Origin: Ophiobolus disseminans
Taxonomy: Eukaryota > Ascomycota > Dothideomycetes > Pleosporales > Phaeosphaeriaceae
Assembly (NCBI GenBank): GCA_010093685.1
Contig: MU006217.1
Coordinates: 1,781,644-1,845,643 of the forward strand
Direction: 5' to 3'
DNA: 64,000 nt
Position 1 is the stretch's first letter, and each line of letters begins with the position of its first letter. This document shows positions 19,184 to 29,800 of this stretch, in pieces. A program made the translations under genes and the position numbers. Below the pieces are notes generated by a model. That model made no database searches and was not told the origin of the DNA. It was given only the letters and a program-made list of their open reading frames with translations.

Positions 19184-22009
19184 ATGATGCCTGCTTTCAC
19201 TTTGAGCTCGGACCAGCACACTCCACGCGGCGGCAGTTCGGCCGGAATGGACCCTTTGGAAACGAAGGTTCTCAACGGAACAACAGACCCTGACAACGAG
19301 AGCACTGATGGAGACCCTGTGCTTACACCCCCAACGTCACCGAATCCGCGCGCTAGACCATCAACTCCTCCCACTTCGCCCGATCCTCTACCTGCACCAT
19401 CGACCCCTCCACGACGCAAGAGATCAACTTCGACTCCGCTCTATCGTCGCTTTCTACACGAAGTTGACATGTCACCTACGACACCGCCGCGGTCGCCGAG
19501 CCGAGAGAAGAGCAGCAGTCCCAACAAGAGAAGCGAGTCACCTACAAAAGGCAGGAGTACGCCAGTGAACGGCCGAGACAGCCCGACAAAACAGAAGTTG
19601 GAAGTTGGACTAAACGGATTTCACTTCACATGTGAGCTTCCAATGAGCAAGGTTACACCGAAGAAGAACACAGGAGGGACACCAAAGAGGGGTACGCCGA
19701 GCCCAATCAAGATGGAAGCTATGCCGCTGGACGCGGATACAGACAGGAAGAGCCCAGGCAAACAGGTGCCTGGGAAAGCGCCTGTTGGGTCGCCGCTGCG
19801 GAAGGCTGGCACACCTGCAACGACGGCATCAAAGTCCCCTAGACCTGCGGCGATCGACAACACGAACAAGGCTACACCTACAAAGGTTCTGTGTGGTACG
19901 CCGTCACGGAACGCTGTAAACGGTAGCCTGAAGGTGTACACACCAGCGAAAGCCCGCTTCGGTACGCCGCTGCGGAAGGTGGCGACACCTGATCCTACGA
20001 AACGTACGGGGAGTGCTAGGAGATCGCCGACGAAGTCTCTCGAGATGGCTTCGAAGTATGCGCAGGGTCCCCTGTCGGGGCCAAAGACGACTCCGCATAA
20101 GGGACTCGGAGAGGGATCGAATAAGAGTATTGCGGAGAGCAAGAACAATGCCCACCACGATGCAGGTTCTCCGAGCACACGTCAACCCCTGGCCCACAAA
20201 TCCACTACAGAAGCACCACGCCTCAAGCCCGTACGGGAGATATCACACGACATCGGAACTCTCATGGCCAACTTGCAGACCCTCAAGCATCAGCGTGGCA
20301 ATCCAGCAGTGGCCAAACGTACTGGACAGTCGAATATTTCGGCGCCGCCTACACCTCTGAGACAGGCCGCGAAGGGACTCGAAGTGGCCCCCATCATTCG
20401 GTATAAGGCCAATGACAGCACAAGCGTAACGAATGAGGCGCCCGTCTTGTCGTCGCCGAAACCTTCACCAGAAGTTACTGCAGAGAAGATCATTGGGAAG
20501 GCGAACATCTCAGCCCCACCATCACCACCACAGGCAGCAGAAATAGCTGGAACCCCGCTCCCTACCCGCGCGTATGGCAGCAGCGTGAACCCGACAGACA
20601 TTATGGCTCAGATAATTACATCATCTCCCTTCAAGTCGCCACGCATGCCGAGACCCCCTGTTAACTTCCGCTCTCATACCACAAAAGCACCATTTCAGTA
20701 CCCGCCTCTCTTGTTTCCACCGTCAGAGCCTGAGTTGATAGCCAAGCCAGACCTGCCATCTCCACATACAAAATTGAGGTTTAGCAAAACATTTCGGCGT
20801 GTTGGCACTGACCCCATGGTCCTGCTAGCCATGCACAACGAGATGGATAATCTCAAGCAGGGTCTGAGCAGTTCCCTTGGTTTACCTTACACATTCCCAT
20901 CATATGGACCAGCAAACGATTTCCAACTACCGAACATGGCAAGCTCGCTAACGGATGTGACCAAGAAATCGAGACGGAAGCTCGAACGCACCGCATCGGA
21001 AATTTCCAACGCGTCCAACACGACCACTTCCTCAATAAGTACCGTCAGGGCGAGTATGCTCATAAATCCGAAGGAACCGGATGCGACTCCGAAGGTCACG
21101 CATAAGGCGAGATGGCCGTATGTTGGCCCAAGTCCTGCGCAAGCGAGGAGGAAGGAGCTAGTTGTAGCGAAGAAGATGGATGCGAAGCAAGTTGGTGTAG
21201 TGATATCTACTGACCCCAAGCCAAATTCCCGGACAGTTCGCAAGTCGGTGCCAAAACCGCTAGCAAAGCCGCACAACCTTCCCAAAGCATCTGGTGCTAA
21301 CAAGACGCCTGCACGGCCTCGAGCAACGCCTAGTCTGACACGTACTAAGCCGTCAGTTACGCCAGCAAAGCCCCCGTTCAACGGTGGCATACCTCAAAGT
21401 GCTCGCACGTCTGTCTTTGAATCGCCTGGTCGCGCCCCAACCGCGAAAGTCCCAGCTTCATTGCGTAAGCTTGTGTTGGACACGCCCAACACCATCCCGT
21501 CCCACGACTCGCGCACCGAGCCACGTACGCAAGGAAGAAGATTTGCCAGCGCGACCGACATTGCAGATCGCGTAGCGCAATGGAATAGTGAAGACAAGAA
21601 ACGCGCTACGAGGTCCCCTCCCAAGGACAAGGTCAAAGAGACGATACCTAGCAAACTCAACGAAGCAAGCTACACGAAAGCGAAGCAAGATGGCAGCACC
21701 ACACCCAAAAGCTCGCCAACCAAACTCTCGCCCACTAGACTCCCTCTTCCCCCTTCTCCTCAATACCTCCGCCCCCCACCTGCCAAACATCTCCATCTCA
21801 ACACACCGAACCGCATCGCACCCAAACCGCCTTCCCTCACTCCTCGTCTGCGCATACCTGCGCCTCTACGCAAACTAGCGCCTCGCACCCCGGCGCTGCG
21901 CCAGCTTGCGGATCCGAATGCGTATCGCACACCGAGTAAGGAGGTTCAGAGTCGGTTGGATGAAGCGATTGATCGGAAAATTGAGGAGGATCGGAGGGTG
22001 GGGTGGTGA
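19184..22009 (+). CDS. Large SP/TP-rich basic protein, function unknown
   Basis: A single exon encodes 941 residues from the Met at 19184 (MMPAFTLSSDQHTPRGG), or 1025 from the ATG at 18932. The whole protein is low-complexity, basic, and rich in Ser, Thr, Pro and Lys. It contains more than fifteen matches to the full CDK consensus S/T-P-x-K/R (for example SPTK, TPKR, SPLR, TPSR, TPLR, TPHK, SPFK). Loosely repeated blocks such as GTPLRKVATP and GSPLRKAGTP occur near residues 200-270. A short conserved-looking segment, FASATDIADRVAQWNSEDKK, sits in the last quarter, and the C-terminus is charged and helical (SRLDEAIDRKIEEDRRVGW). I recognise no named domain. A cell-cycle-regulated cytoskeletal or chromatin role is inference from the phosphosite density alone. 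Confidence 0.78.
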   Translation: MMPAFTLSSDQHTPRGGSSAGMDPLETKVLNGTTDPDNESTDGDPVLTPPTSPNPRARPSTPPTSPDPLPAPSTPPRRKRSTSTPLYRRFLHEVDMSPTTPPRSPSREKSSSPNKRSESPTKGRSTPVNGRDSPTKQKLEVGLNGFHFTCELPMSKVTPKKNTGGTPKRGTPSPIKMEAMPLDADTDRKSPGKQVPGKAPVGSPLRKAGTPATTASKSPRPAAIDNTNKATPTKVLCGTPSRNAVNGSLKVYTPAKARFGTPLRKVATPDPTKRTGSARRSPTKSLEMASKYAQGPLSGPKTTPHKGLGEGSNKSIAESKNNAHHDAGSPSTRQPLAHKSTTEAPRLKPVREISHDIGTLMANLQTLKHQRGNPAVAKRTGQSNISAPPTPLRQAAKGLEVAPIIRYKANDSTSVTNEAPVLSSPKPSPEVTAEKIIGKANISAPPSPPQAAEIAGTPLPTRAYGSSVNPTDIMAQIITSSPFKSPRMPRPPVNFRSHTTKAPFQYPPLLFPPSEPELIAKPDLPSPHTKLRFSKTFRRVGTDPMVLLAMHNEMDNLKQGLSSSLGLPYTFPSYGPANDFQLPNMASSLTDVTKKSRRKLERTASEISNASNTTTSSISTVRASMLINPKEPDATPKVTHKARWPYVGPSPAQARRKELVVAKKMDAKQVGVVISTDPKPNSRTVRKSVPKPLAKPHNLPKASGANKTPARPRATPSLTRTKPSVTPAKPPFNGGIPQSARTSVFESPGRAPTAKVPASLRKLVLDTPNTIPSHDSRTEPRTQGRRFASATDIADRVAQWNSEDKKRATRSPPKDKVKETIPSKLNEASYTKAKQDGSTTPKSSPTKLSPTRLPLPPSPQYLRPPPAKHLHLNTPNRIAPKPPSLTPRLRIPAPLRKLAPRTPALRQLADPNAYRTPSKEVQSRLDEAIDRKIEEDRRVGW

Positions 22010-22321
22010 GGTGATTATAGGGATGGGGACGGGGAGGATGGGCGGGATTGATAGCGAGATGAAGACGTGGAGATACGTAGGAGCAGGTCTGAAAAGATAT
22101 GCTACTATGAAGTACTTTTGGAACTTGAAGAGTTGGTTTGCGGTTCGTGGTTTGTGGGCGACGTGTTGTTCTTGCCTCGTGCGTCGGGTTGGGGTGGACT
22201 AAGGTACATACTGCGCCTGCCCCCATCTATAACCAGGGTCTAGGCTAGTGTACTTGCCTCGCAAGAGAGTTGTTTTGGAACTTCCCACACCCAACCTTTT
22301 CACAACTCACCACACGTCAGC
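22010..22321. other. Short intergenic region
   Basis: About 310 bases with no gene seen. It ends in a CA-rich stretch (CTCACCACACGTCAGC) just before the next small open frame. Confidence 0.4.
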
Positions 22322-22657
22322 ATGTCGCACCATCCAGCTCTGCAGACACTTTCGATATCCTCCTGCGTCCTTCTCGGATGGTGGAATGAACGCGCCCCGG
22401 CATTAGCAGACGTGCTCCCGCCCAACATCAATACTTTACGGCTCGTGGATGATTGTGCTTGGTACGAGGGTCTCGAGTTGGAGGAAGAGGATCTTATGGC
22501 ATCTTTGCGTTCTTTTGTCGCGCATGGGCGGTGGAGGACGACAACGCAGCACTTACGGAACATGGAGATATCATACAAGGAATGGGAAGGAAAGACTGAA
22601 CTACAGGATCTGTGCGAGCAGAATGGCGTGGCTTGCACTATTACTCGCTCAGCTTAA
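22322..22657 (+). pseudogene. Probable C-terminal fragment of an F-box/LRR-type protein
   Basis: The 111-residue frame starts MSHHPALQTLSISSCVLLGW and continues NTLRLVDDCAWYEGLELEEE, then HLRNMEISYKEWEGKTELQD. The alternating leucine pattern and closing segment resemble the C-terminal end of the large fungal F-box families, where scores of leucine-rich strands follow the F-box. No F-box or preceding repeats are found upstream within 300 bases. Either this is a stand-alone remnant of a gene whose 5' part is lost, or a short gene with its own start. The absence of internal stops argues that the loss is recent or that the fragment is expressed. Confidence 0.45.
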
Positions 22658-22946
22658 GCTCTATAAGTAATCTCATCCTATCGTCGCGAGTATATATATG
22701 TCGAACACCAATACAAGCATCCGTCTGTCCTCAAACCACCGTCTTTGGGTGATCGCTGCCTTGATGCAGTGTTCTGTCTATACTCGGAGCTAATTTGCTT
22801 ATAGGGGCCATCTATGTTCTAGAGAAGTGCGAAAACGGATCTCCATTCCGCCTACCGCTTCGAAGTACACCCAATGTTTAGCGACCGAGCTTATATAAGC
22901 CCTACCTAGAGAACAAGCGCGGCATCTTCTACATCGAGTTCTGTAG

Positions 22947-23280
22947 GACTGCGAAGCGGACCTTTGTGCCGCATACGATGCCACCCTGGCTGCAAATCCG
23001 GATCTGGACCCAGTAAATTGGCCCAAATTATCCAACGATGCCATCGATGTACGTAGTCCTCTTCTCCTCCTTTATACGTCCTGTCTAGCCTCAGCGCATG
23101 GACTTGCGAGGTTACACGGGCACTACTTTCATAACCGAGGCTGATCATACATATCAGGGCGAACAGATGTGCCTATGCATGTATTTCCAGGAGAACGGCT
23201 TTGATCGGTTCGCCGACGACTTTTGTCTAGACGGCACCACGTTCACCAAGGAGGAGATAAAGATTAGTTGTGAAGCATAA
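22947..23280 (+). pseudogene. Orphan cysteine-rich exons, probable remnant of a secreted protein gene
   Basis: Two exons join in phase: 22947-23048 and 23095-23280, around a 46-base intron with GTACGT donor and CTAGCCTCAG acceptor. They encode 95 residues, from DCEADLCAAYDATLAANP to the end GTTFTKEEIKISCEA, with six cysteines, two of them in MCLCMYFQ. The frame is preceded by TAG in TTCTGTAG, which could itself be an acceptor, so a further 5' exon is required. No plausible signal-peptide exon could be joined; a 31-codon frame at 22698 (MSNTNTSIRLSSNHRLW) does not connect with usable splice sites. The good splice signals and composition argue against chance. Most likely it is a 5'-truncated gene for a small secreted protein. 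Confidence 0.4.
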
Positions 23281-23563
23281 TACATCCTGAATGTATCCGC
23301 AGCCAGTATACAATCTCGTTAGACACCAGATTTTGCAGCGAGGATAGACGGGACTGGCTCAAGGGCGAGAGCTGATGGGTGGGTTTTGTAGTCGAACCAC
23401 GGAATTGATAGCATACAGAAGAATATATCTCCCAAGATAGTAGCTGGATACACGCAAACTTTAGTGCTATTGTCGTAATAGCGCTCTTGCATGTTTAGTG
23501 AGACTGAATCCGTCCACTTCTATAGATACGTGTTAGTATGGCCTGAATGTAGGCGCAGTAGTT

Positions 23564-23586
23564 TGAGAACTCGAATCGAGTTCTCA
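23564..23586. repeat. Perfect 23-base palindrome
   Basis: TGAGAACTCGA, a single central A, and TCGAGTTCTCA form 11-base perfect arms with a one-base centre. It could be a cruciform or a dimer-binding site, or part of a decayed inverted-repeat element. Confidence 0.7.
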
Positions 23587-23918
23587 TAGCTTTGCAAACT
23601 TCTTTAGGATGTACTTTAGGGCGTTATTGTGGCAGAGCTCTCCGTCAGATTGGTGGAGCACTAGGCACTAATAGTCGCCGTTGCGTAGAACTCAGAGCCA
23701 CTCCACCCGTGCTGGTGATGACCTGGGGCTGGTTTGGATGAAGTTGCTATGCAGGGCTCGGCTGTGTCGCCTCCCTAGGGCTGTTGACGAACACGTGTAT
23801 GCATGAAGGGCATGGAGCGGTTTGGAAGCTATGTTAAGATCTAAGGGACGGTGTTTCACATTCCTTCTCAATAGTTCAGTTGTAGCCTCTAAGCCTACAA
23901 CGTACTAGATCCTGTAAG

Positions 23919-23933
23919 GCGCTTCTGAAGCGC
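23919..23933. repeat. Short perfect inverted repeat
   Basis: GCGCTTC, a T, then GAAGCGC make 7-base perfect arms. It lies 350 bases from the larger palindrome in the same gene-poor segment. Confidence 0.6.
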
Positions 23934-24647
23934 TATACAGCTTTTTCAGCTCATTGCGCGCGAGGATTTTGATTCGTGATCTCCCATACTAGTGTTTGCA
24001 TAGCCACATAGTTTTAAAGGCACTTGCGCTTGAGCAAGTTTAATCCGCGAGCGCGAGATTTGAGGCTGAAAGCTGGGCGCGTGCGTTTACGCCCGTGTAA
24101 GCAAGGCTAGAAGCGTTGATGAGTGGCTTGCTATGCTCTACGGTTAAGGAGAAGGGCTGAGAAAACAGGATTGCAGAAGTAATTGCGCTTTGTGTTGCGT
24201 GGCGAATGTACTGAGTGTTGAGTTTTGTCTGAGATTTCGGCTGCGAGTAGGCGGACTTTACTCTGAAAGCCAGCCGTACGCAAGCTATAGGAACTCGTTT
24301 TGTTATAAGGTAAACTCGTCGAATTGGTGTAAGATTAGGGCGGTCCTGAATTAGATGGTGGGTTTTCGCCCTGTTGTGAACAGTAAGGCTGCGGTGCCTT
24401 GCGGGGCGTAGCACAAGGCCTCGCGAACATAGCCAGCACACAGTCAGATTGTACGATACTCACACACATTTCGTGTGTATTTTTATGCAATCAAATCCTT
24501 TAAAAGAGCACCATGGCGCGTGGTTTTCCATTCGAATCACAACTCATCGACTCATTTCAAGACCTTCACGGTGTTCCATGACTTCTTCACATCTTCTCGC
24601 CTCTTCTTTACGCACCTTTACCGATAGCCAGCCATCACCCTTTGACC

Positions 24648-25204
24648 ATGTGGTTCCAACTCCTAGTCCTGCCCGCAATCCTCGGCACACTTGTTAGCAG
24701 TGCACCAGCACCGTTTCCCCCTGGTTACTGGGATAAACCGGAGTGCCCAGGTAGCGACGCGACACCGAGCCGCCTCCCTACAAACGTTTTCTATCTCGCC
24801 CCAGCGAACAAGGGCGTATTCGATGAGTTCTGCAAGCAGATGGACAACAACAACCTCGACGACAGGGTCGTTCACAAATGGACAGTCAACGCCAGAGGAG
24901 AGAAACAACCGGGCTGGTCCAAGAACAAACGTGCGCCACCACCAAACCCCAACTCCCATTCACAAATGATCCATCTCAACTGGACTCCGAAACTGGGGAC
25001 TACACACTGCAATCTCAGCTGCCACACTGCCTTTGCGGATATAGCTCAGTCGCAATGTGGCAGTACAGGTAAGTTGGGCATGACGTTCACGCCGGTGTTT
25101 GATCTTGGGCTGACGTTTTCGAAGGCGGACAGGGGTATAATATGGCCGTGAAAGCACTACACCATGTTGGCTGTGGAACTTTTCGATATGAGATCACGGG
25201 TTAG
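24648..25204 (+). pseudogene. Effector-like small secreted protein gene with a one-base phase break
   Basis: Exon 1, 24648-25068, starts with a signal peptide (MWFQLLVLPAILGTLVSSA) and contains a Cys pattern ending THCNLSCHTAFADIAQSQCG. A convincing intron follows, 25069-25132 (GTAAGT donor, GGGCTGACG branch, CAG acceptor). The sequence after it reads GYNMAVKALHHVGCGTFR and YEITG then TAG, which looks like the natural Cys-containing end of such proteins. However, exon 1 leaves one base over and the acceptor leads into GGGTAT, so the strict splice product stops after two codons. Removing one G from the GGGG run at 25132-25135 would restore phase. Either the gene is frameshifted, the assembly has a homopolymer error, or a non-canonical junction is used. 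The same frame stays open for another 67 codons after the TAG. Confidence 0.55.
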
Positions 25205-25638
25205 ATTGGTGTTGGGCTTGCACGTGGATTGGTTTGCATGACAGCGTGGATGAAGGAATGGGCCGATGCATTGGTAGGAAACACGACTGAAGTCGAATAT
25301 GAGCCGGTTATACGTGAGCTCTTCAAGCGTTGTTGGGTGAGCGGGCCAATGAGGAAGGAGATGGGGTGGGCGGTAGCGGTGGGTAGAGATGTCGTGGGCG
25401 ATTGGTAGTGATATGTTATTTTGAGTTTTAGGGTGTTAGCATAGAGATTAATAACAAATGCGTACTATGACAGGATGTATGCGTGCAACGAGAAGAACAT
25501 GATGCGACACAATTGTAGTGACTTTGAGACTGTGCGCGCGCTATGACGTAATTATTACTATTCGGCAACGCATCGATCCTAGATACAACGATAGTTTCGA
25601 ATCGAAGCACATGCATACACCCGAGGCTATCGATGCGC
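25205..25638. other. Intergenic region
   Basis: The first 200 bases continue an open frame in phase with the preceding gene's last exon, including MTAWMKEWADALVGNTTEVE and ending at 25408. That may be read-through of a lost stop boundary, or chance. Nothing else is evident. Confidence 0.35.
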
Positions 25639-26169
25639 TCACATGCCTCCAAATCCTCCACCATCACCACCACCACCCATACCTCCACCATCGCCACCAC
25701 CACCGGAATAACCTCCATGTAAAAACGGTGTCCCAAAGGGCCCTATCCCCTGACCCCTTATTTCTTGTCTTCTAAACGCAACGTCCTTGACCTGCCTCAT
25801 CACGTCCTCGGGCGTGCTCTTACCCGGCACAAACACCATGCCTGCATCTGGTGCCGGATTGCTAGTGCCGACGTAGTTTCCTTCGACGTCTTTTGCATAG
25901 TGCGCCAGGTAGAAGGCGCGCGTCATCTTGCGGACCGTGACGGATTGAGTGACTTTGCCGGTTTTGCGGGAAAAGGGGTTGTAGTCGTGGATGGTTTTCT
26001 CGTGCACGCGCGAGATCATGGGCACGGAGATTGTTTCGTCGGGGTCGCCCATTGCGAGGCCGGACATTGCATCGCGGAGGGAGTCGTAGGTGGGTGGTGG
26101 TGAGGTGTCTGGTGTGTAGGATGGGGGGTTACTATCTGTAGCGGTGGTGGTTTTTGCGTCTGAAGACAT
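25639..26169 (-). CDS. Small protein with PPxY motifs and Gly-rich tail, function unknown
   Basis: The single-exon product is 176 residues. The N-terminus has two PPxY-type motifs (NPPSYTP, PPPTYDS) within the first 30 residues. These are classic ligands for WW domains, for instance of Rsp5/Nedd4-family ubiquitin ligases. A compact central part follows (TISVPMISRVHEKTIHDYNP, TRAFYLAHYAKDVEGNYVG). The last 30 residues are almost entirely glycine with scattered Met, Phe and Asp (GGGGDGGGMGGGGDGGGFGG). There is no signal peptide or membrane segment. I do not recognise the family. A role as an adaptor for a WW-domain partner is inference. The start at 26169 is the first in-frame ATG. Confidence 0.7.
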   Translation of the reverse strand: MSSDAKTTTATDSNPPSYTPDTSPPPTYDSLRDAMSGLAMGDPDETISVPMISRVHEKTIHDYNPFSRKTGKVTQSVTVRKMTRAFYLAHYAKDVEGNYVGTSNPAPDAGMVFVPGKSTPEDVMRQVKDVAFRRQEIRGQGIGPFGTPFLHGGYSGGGGDGGGMGGGGDGGGFGGM

Positions 26170-26877
26170 TGTGAAGTAGGGTTTGGGGTTGCTGTGATTG
26201 CTTTGACTGTTGTGATGGTTTGTGTAGGCAGTATGGCGTCTTTGGGCAACTGGCGGCTTCTAAGGTTATAAGTAGTCACTGTGGCATTGAGGTCATCGCG
26301 CAAGACTGCGAAATACTAAGCCTCTCTTCACTGCCCTGCTAAAGCTTGAGGTCACGATGGTCCACATACACCGAAGGAGGACTAGATTCCTCGCGTCGAA
26401 TGCTGCGCATCGCAAAAGTTACCGTTCAGACGGAACTGGTTGAGGCTGTGCTATTTTTGCTCCCTACGTCGCCATACTAGACGAGATGAAAGACAGCAGA
26501 GTGTGGATCGGAGGTAGCCTGGTACGGACTAGTGTGGGCGATCTAGCTGAACATCCGAGGCAGAAACCCGGGGATATTGACAACAAGGAGGCAGTGCAAC
26601 GAGGTACCAACCACCAACCACGTTATCCGCACGTATAGTTGCACATTGTTGTTGGCAGATAGATGGTCACAAAGCCCGGGAGGAGAACGAAGAAGGCGGT
26701 CGGTCGCGATTCTCTGGTGTGACGTCAAGCTCGATGCGGAAGCGACACTAGAATGTGTAGCAGCATGTAGGCGGGGTGCAGGAAATTGCCGATTCTTCAC
26801 GGCTTGGACAGTGGCCGTTCACGATGAGGACCAGCAGTGCCCTCTGATCTTCTCATGTTAGGACCCTAAGTGCGGCA
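26170..26877. promoter_or_regulatory. Divergent intergenic region, PPxY protein and histidine kinase
   Basis: About 700 bases between two divergent start codons with no supportable gene. It must contain both promoters. No motif is named. Confidence 0.5.
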
Positions 26878-29800
26878 ATGAGCGGTCCCGACGGGCAGGC
26901 AACGCCCGAGCAGCAACACTACCACCTGGCTCTGAGCCACGAGCACACGCGGCGCACAATCCGCACCATTCCAGAGCTGAAGCGCGAATCGTCGCGAGAA
27001 GAACTGGCCGCCATTCCGTTATGCAATGTCCTGGATGTCGACGACCGCCCTTCGTTTGCCATAGATTTGGCATTCCTTAAATCTGACGCCGACACGGACG
27101 CTCCACTCGACTTGGTATACTGTAATGCCGCCTTCGCCAACGCAATTGGACTGTCAGCGCGCGTCAGTGGACAGCCAGATGCAAACAATGCCTTCATTGA
27201 GCATGGGTTGCCGCAGATAGCATTCAGGAGATGGCTGCGGGGCATTCTGGATGAGCATGACTTCGCGCGCCGGGGGAGTGCATACATGTTTGACGGCCTC
27301 ATCTGGACAGCAGTCACGATCGATACGTATAAGATTGTCAGCGGGTTGCACGCGTCCCTTTTATGGCCGGACGTGGCGCCTCTCAAAAACCATGACTACC
27401 ACATGGAGTCGCCAATTCATGGTAGACCGCCCACTCTGCCACCTACGGCACTCCCACATGACACCACGGTTGAGCAAACAGTTCGACCGTCGCCAACAAC
27501 GCACGGTCCTTTTGATCTCACTTTTCCATACCCTCCAGACTCTATTCTGAGCGATCATGTCAAGTACTTTCGCAGCATTGACTGGGCTAAGACGCCACTG
27601 GGCTCAATCGATGCCTGGCCACCCGAGCTGCGCAACATCGTCAACATGTGCCTCAATGACATCAACCCGTGCGTGCTCTTCTGGGGCGACAACGTCACCA
27701 TGGTCTACAACGAAGCTTATATCCAGTTAATTGGTGCCATGCATCCAGCTGCCATGGGCAAGAGTGCGCGGCAGGTCGCTAGCCATTACTGGCCCATCTT
27801 TCAGCCGTTGGTAGATCGCATCAATGCTACCGGAAAGTCCGTATGCGACAATGAGATGCCAATCTTCATCGACAGACAGGGGTTTGTTGAAGAAACATAT
27901 TGGTCATATCAGTTACTCCCCGTTTTGGATAAGCATGGACGGGTTGCAGGCTACTACCACCCTCTCTTCGAAACTACCCGGTAGCTCATCCAGCTCCGTT
28001 ATCATGCACAATGTGCTAATCTTCCCAGGCACAACTTACTCAGACGCCGCGTATCGAGTCTCGTTGAGCTAGGGAGCCAGACTGCGAAGGCGAGGACACT
28101 TCAATCTTATTGGGATCTTGCCTTGCACATTCTGACACTAAACGACAAGGATGTCCCACTTGCTCTTTTGTACGCCGCCGAAAGGCAGAGTTATTCCGAT
28201 GCTGGGTCTCTTTCGTCTCCAGGCAGCATACCTGCCAAAGAGAGATATTCACTCAAAGGTACAATAGGCCTCGACTCTGATCACTGTCTCGCACCACCAG
28301 CTTTCACCCTTCACGAAGGCCTGTATGTCCTCGAGCCCTTCCTGGCACAGGCTGTCAAGTCGAGGAAAGCAACTGTTGTGCACCTGGATGAGCTCGGATT
28401 ATCAGAAGCCGATTTGAAAAGTATTCGTTGGCAGGGCTTTGGAGATCCATGTAGGACTATCGTCGTTTGCCCACTTTCTCCCACCACCAGCGAGCAAGTC
28501 GAGTGCTTTCTCATATTGGGCACCAATCCTCGACGACCTTTTGACGATGAGTATCGACAGTTTGTGCATGTCATGTTACGCCTTCTGGCTACGTCACTAG
28601 CGTCAGTCGTTTTGTTCGACGAAGAAGTGCGCCAGAAAGAAAAAGCCATTGGCCAAGCAGCCGAGCTACAGGAGCAACTTCTTGCTGAGATTCAGATGAG
28701 AGAGAAGCGTTTTCAGCGTTTCGTGGAACGATCCGACGTCGCAATCTTCATCATGGATGCAGCTGGAAATTACACGTACCGAAACCACCGATGGTACGAC
28801 TTGTTCGAGGTCGCTGCTGGCGTTGAAGAAGTCATGGGTGCATGGCAGAACATTGCATTCCCTGAGGACATTGCCAAATGCGAAGCCATCTTTGGCAAAC
28901 TGGTCATGGAGAAGGTGCCTGTCACTTTCGAGCTCAAAACTAAGATGGCGTGGCATCCACCAAAGGAGATCTTACAACCCGAGGGCAATACGGTGCAGCA
29001 CTTTAGATGGATATTGTGCTCTGCATATCCTGAGGTGTCGCCCGATGGGGAGTTAATTGAGATTGTTGGTAACGTGACCGACATTTCCAAGCAGAAGTGG
29101 GCCGAAGATATTCAGAAGATACGGACTGATGTTGCGCTAGAGAGTAAACTGCACCTGGAGCATTTTATTGATACAACGTCCCATGAAATGCGAAATCCTC
29201 TATCTGCCATTCTGCAGTCAGCTGACGGCATCCTGTCATCTTACACACCGGACCTCGTTATTCCGCCATCGCCTTACGCCTGGTCTAATTTCCTGGAACA
29301 GACCCTGGATGGGGCACAAACAATTGCTCAATGCGCCCAGCATATGCGACACATCGTAGATGACATTCTGACGATTTCGAAGCTTGACTCCGGGCTGCTG
29401 GTCATCACTCCTGTCGACGCCCAACCTGAAATCATCGTCAAGCATGCTGTCAAGATGTTTGATGCTGAAGCAAAAGCCGCCAAAGTCGATTTGAGCTGTA
29501 TCATTGATCAATCGTATCAAGATATGGATGTAGACTGGGTCTCTTTGGACCCAACACGACTGCTGCAGATTCTGATAAATCTTCTCACCAATGCCATCAA
29601 ATTCACTCGTCTTGAAGCCACCCGGAGTGTCACTGTCGTCCTTTCTGCCAGTACCACAGAACCGCAGTCTACACCAGGCGGCGTCCAGTTCAACGAAGAG
29701 AAACTGGTCGGTCAAGATCATCACTTAGAAGACGATTGGAAACAGGATGAGAATCTCTTGTTCATACAGTTCTCCGTGACTGACACCGGTCGTGGATTAT

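Larger units (their letters stand above)
22658..24647. other. Gene-poor island of about 2 kb
   Basis: Apart from the orphan exons at 22947-23280 no intact gene is visible. The island holds perfect short palindromes (23564-23586 and 23919-23933). A minus-strand open frame of 133 codons (24040-24441) shows no recognised domain and could be a repeat-element remnant. Flanking genes are a fragment on the left and a damaged effector-like gene on the right, so this looks like a fast-evolving accessory segment. Confidence 0.5.
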
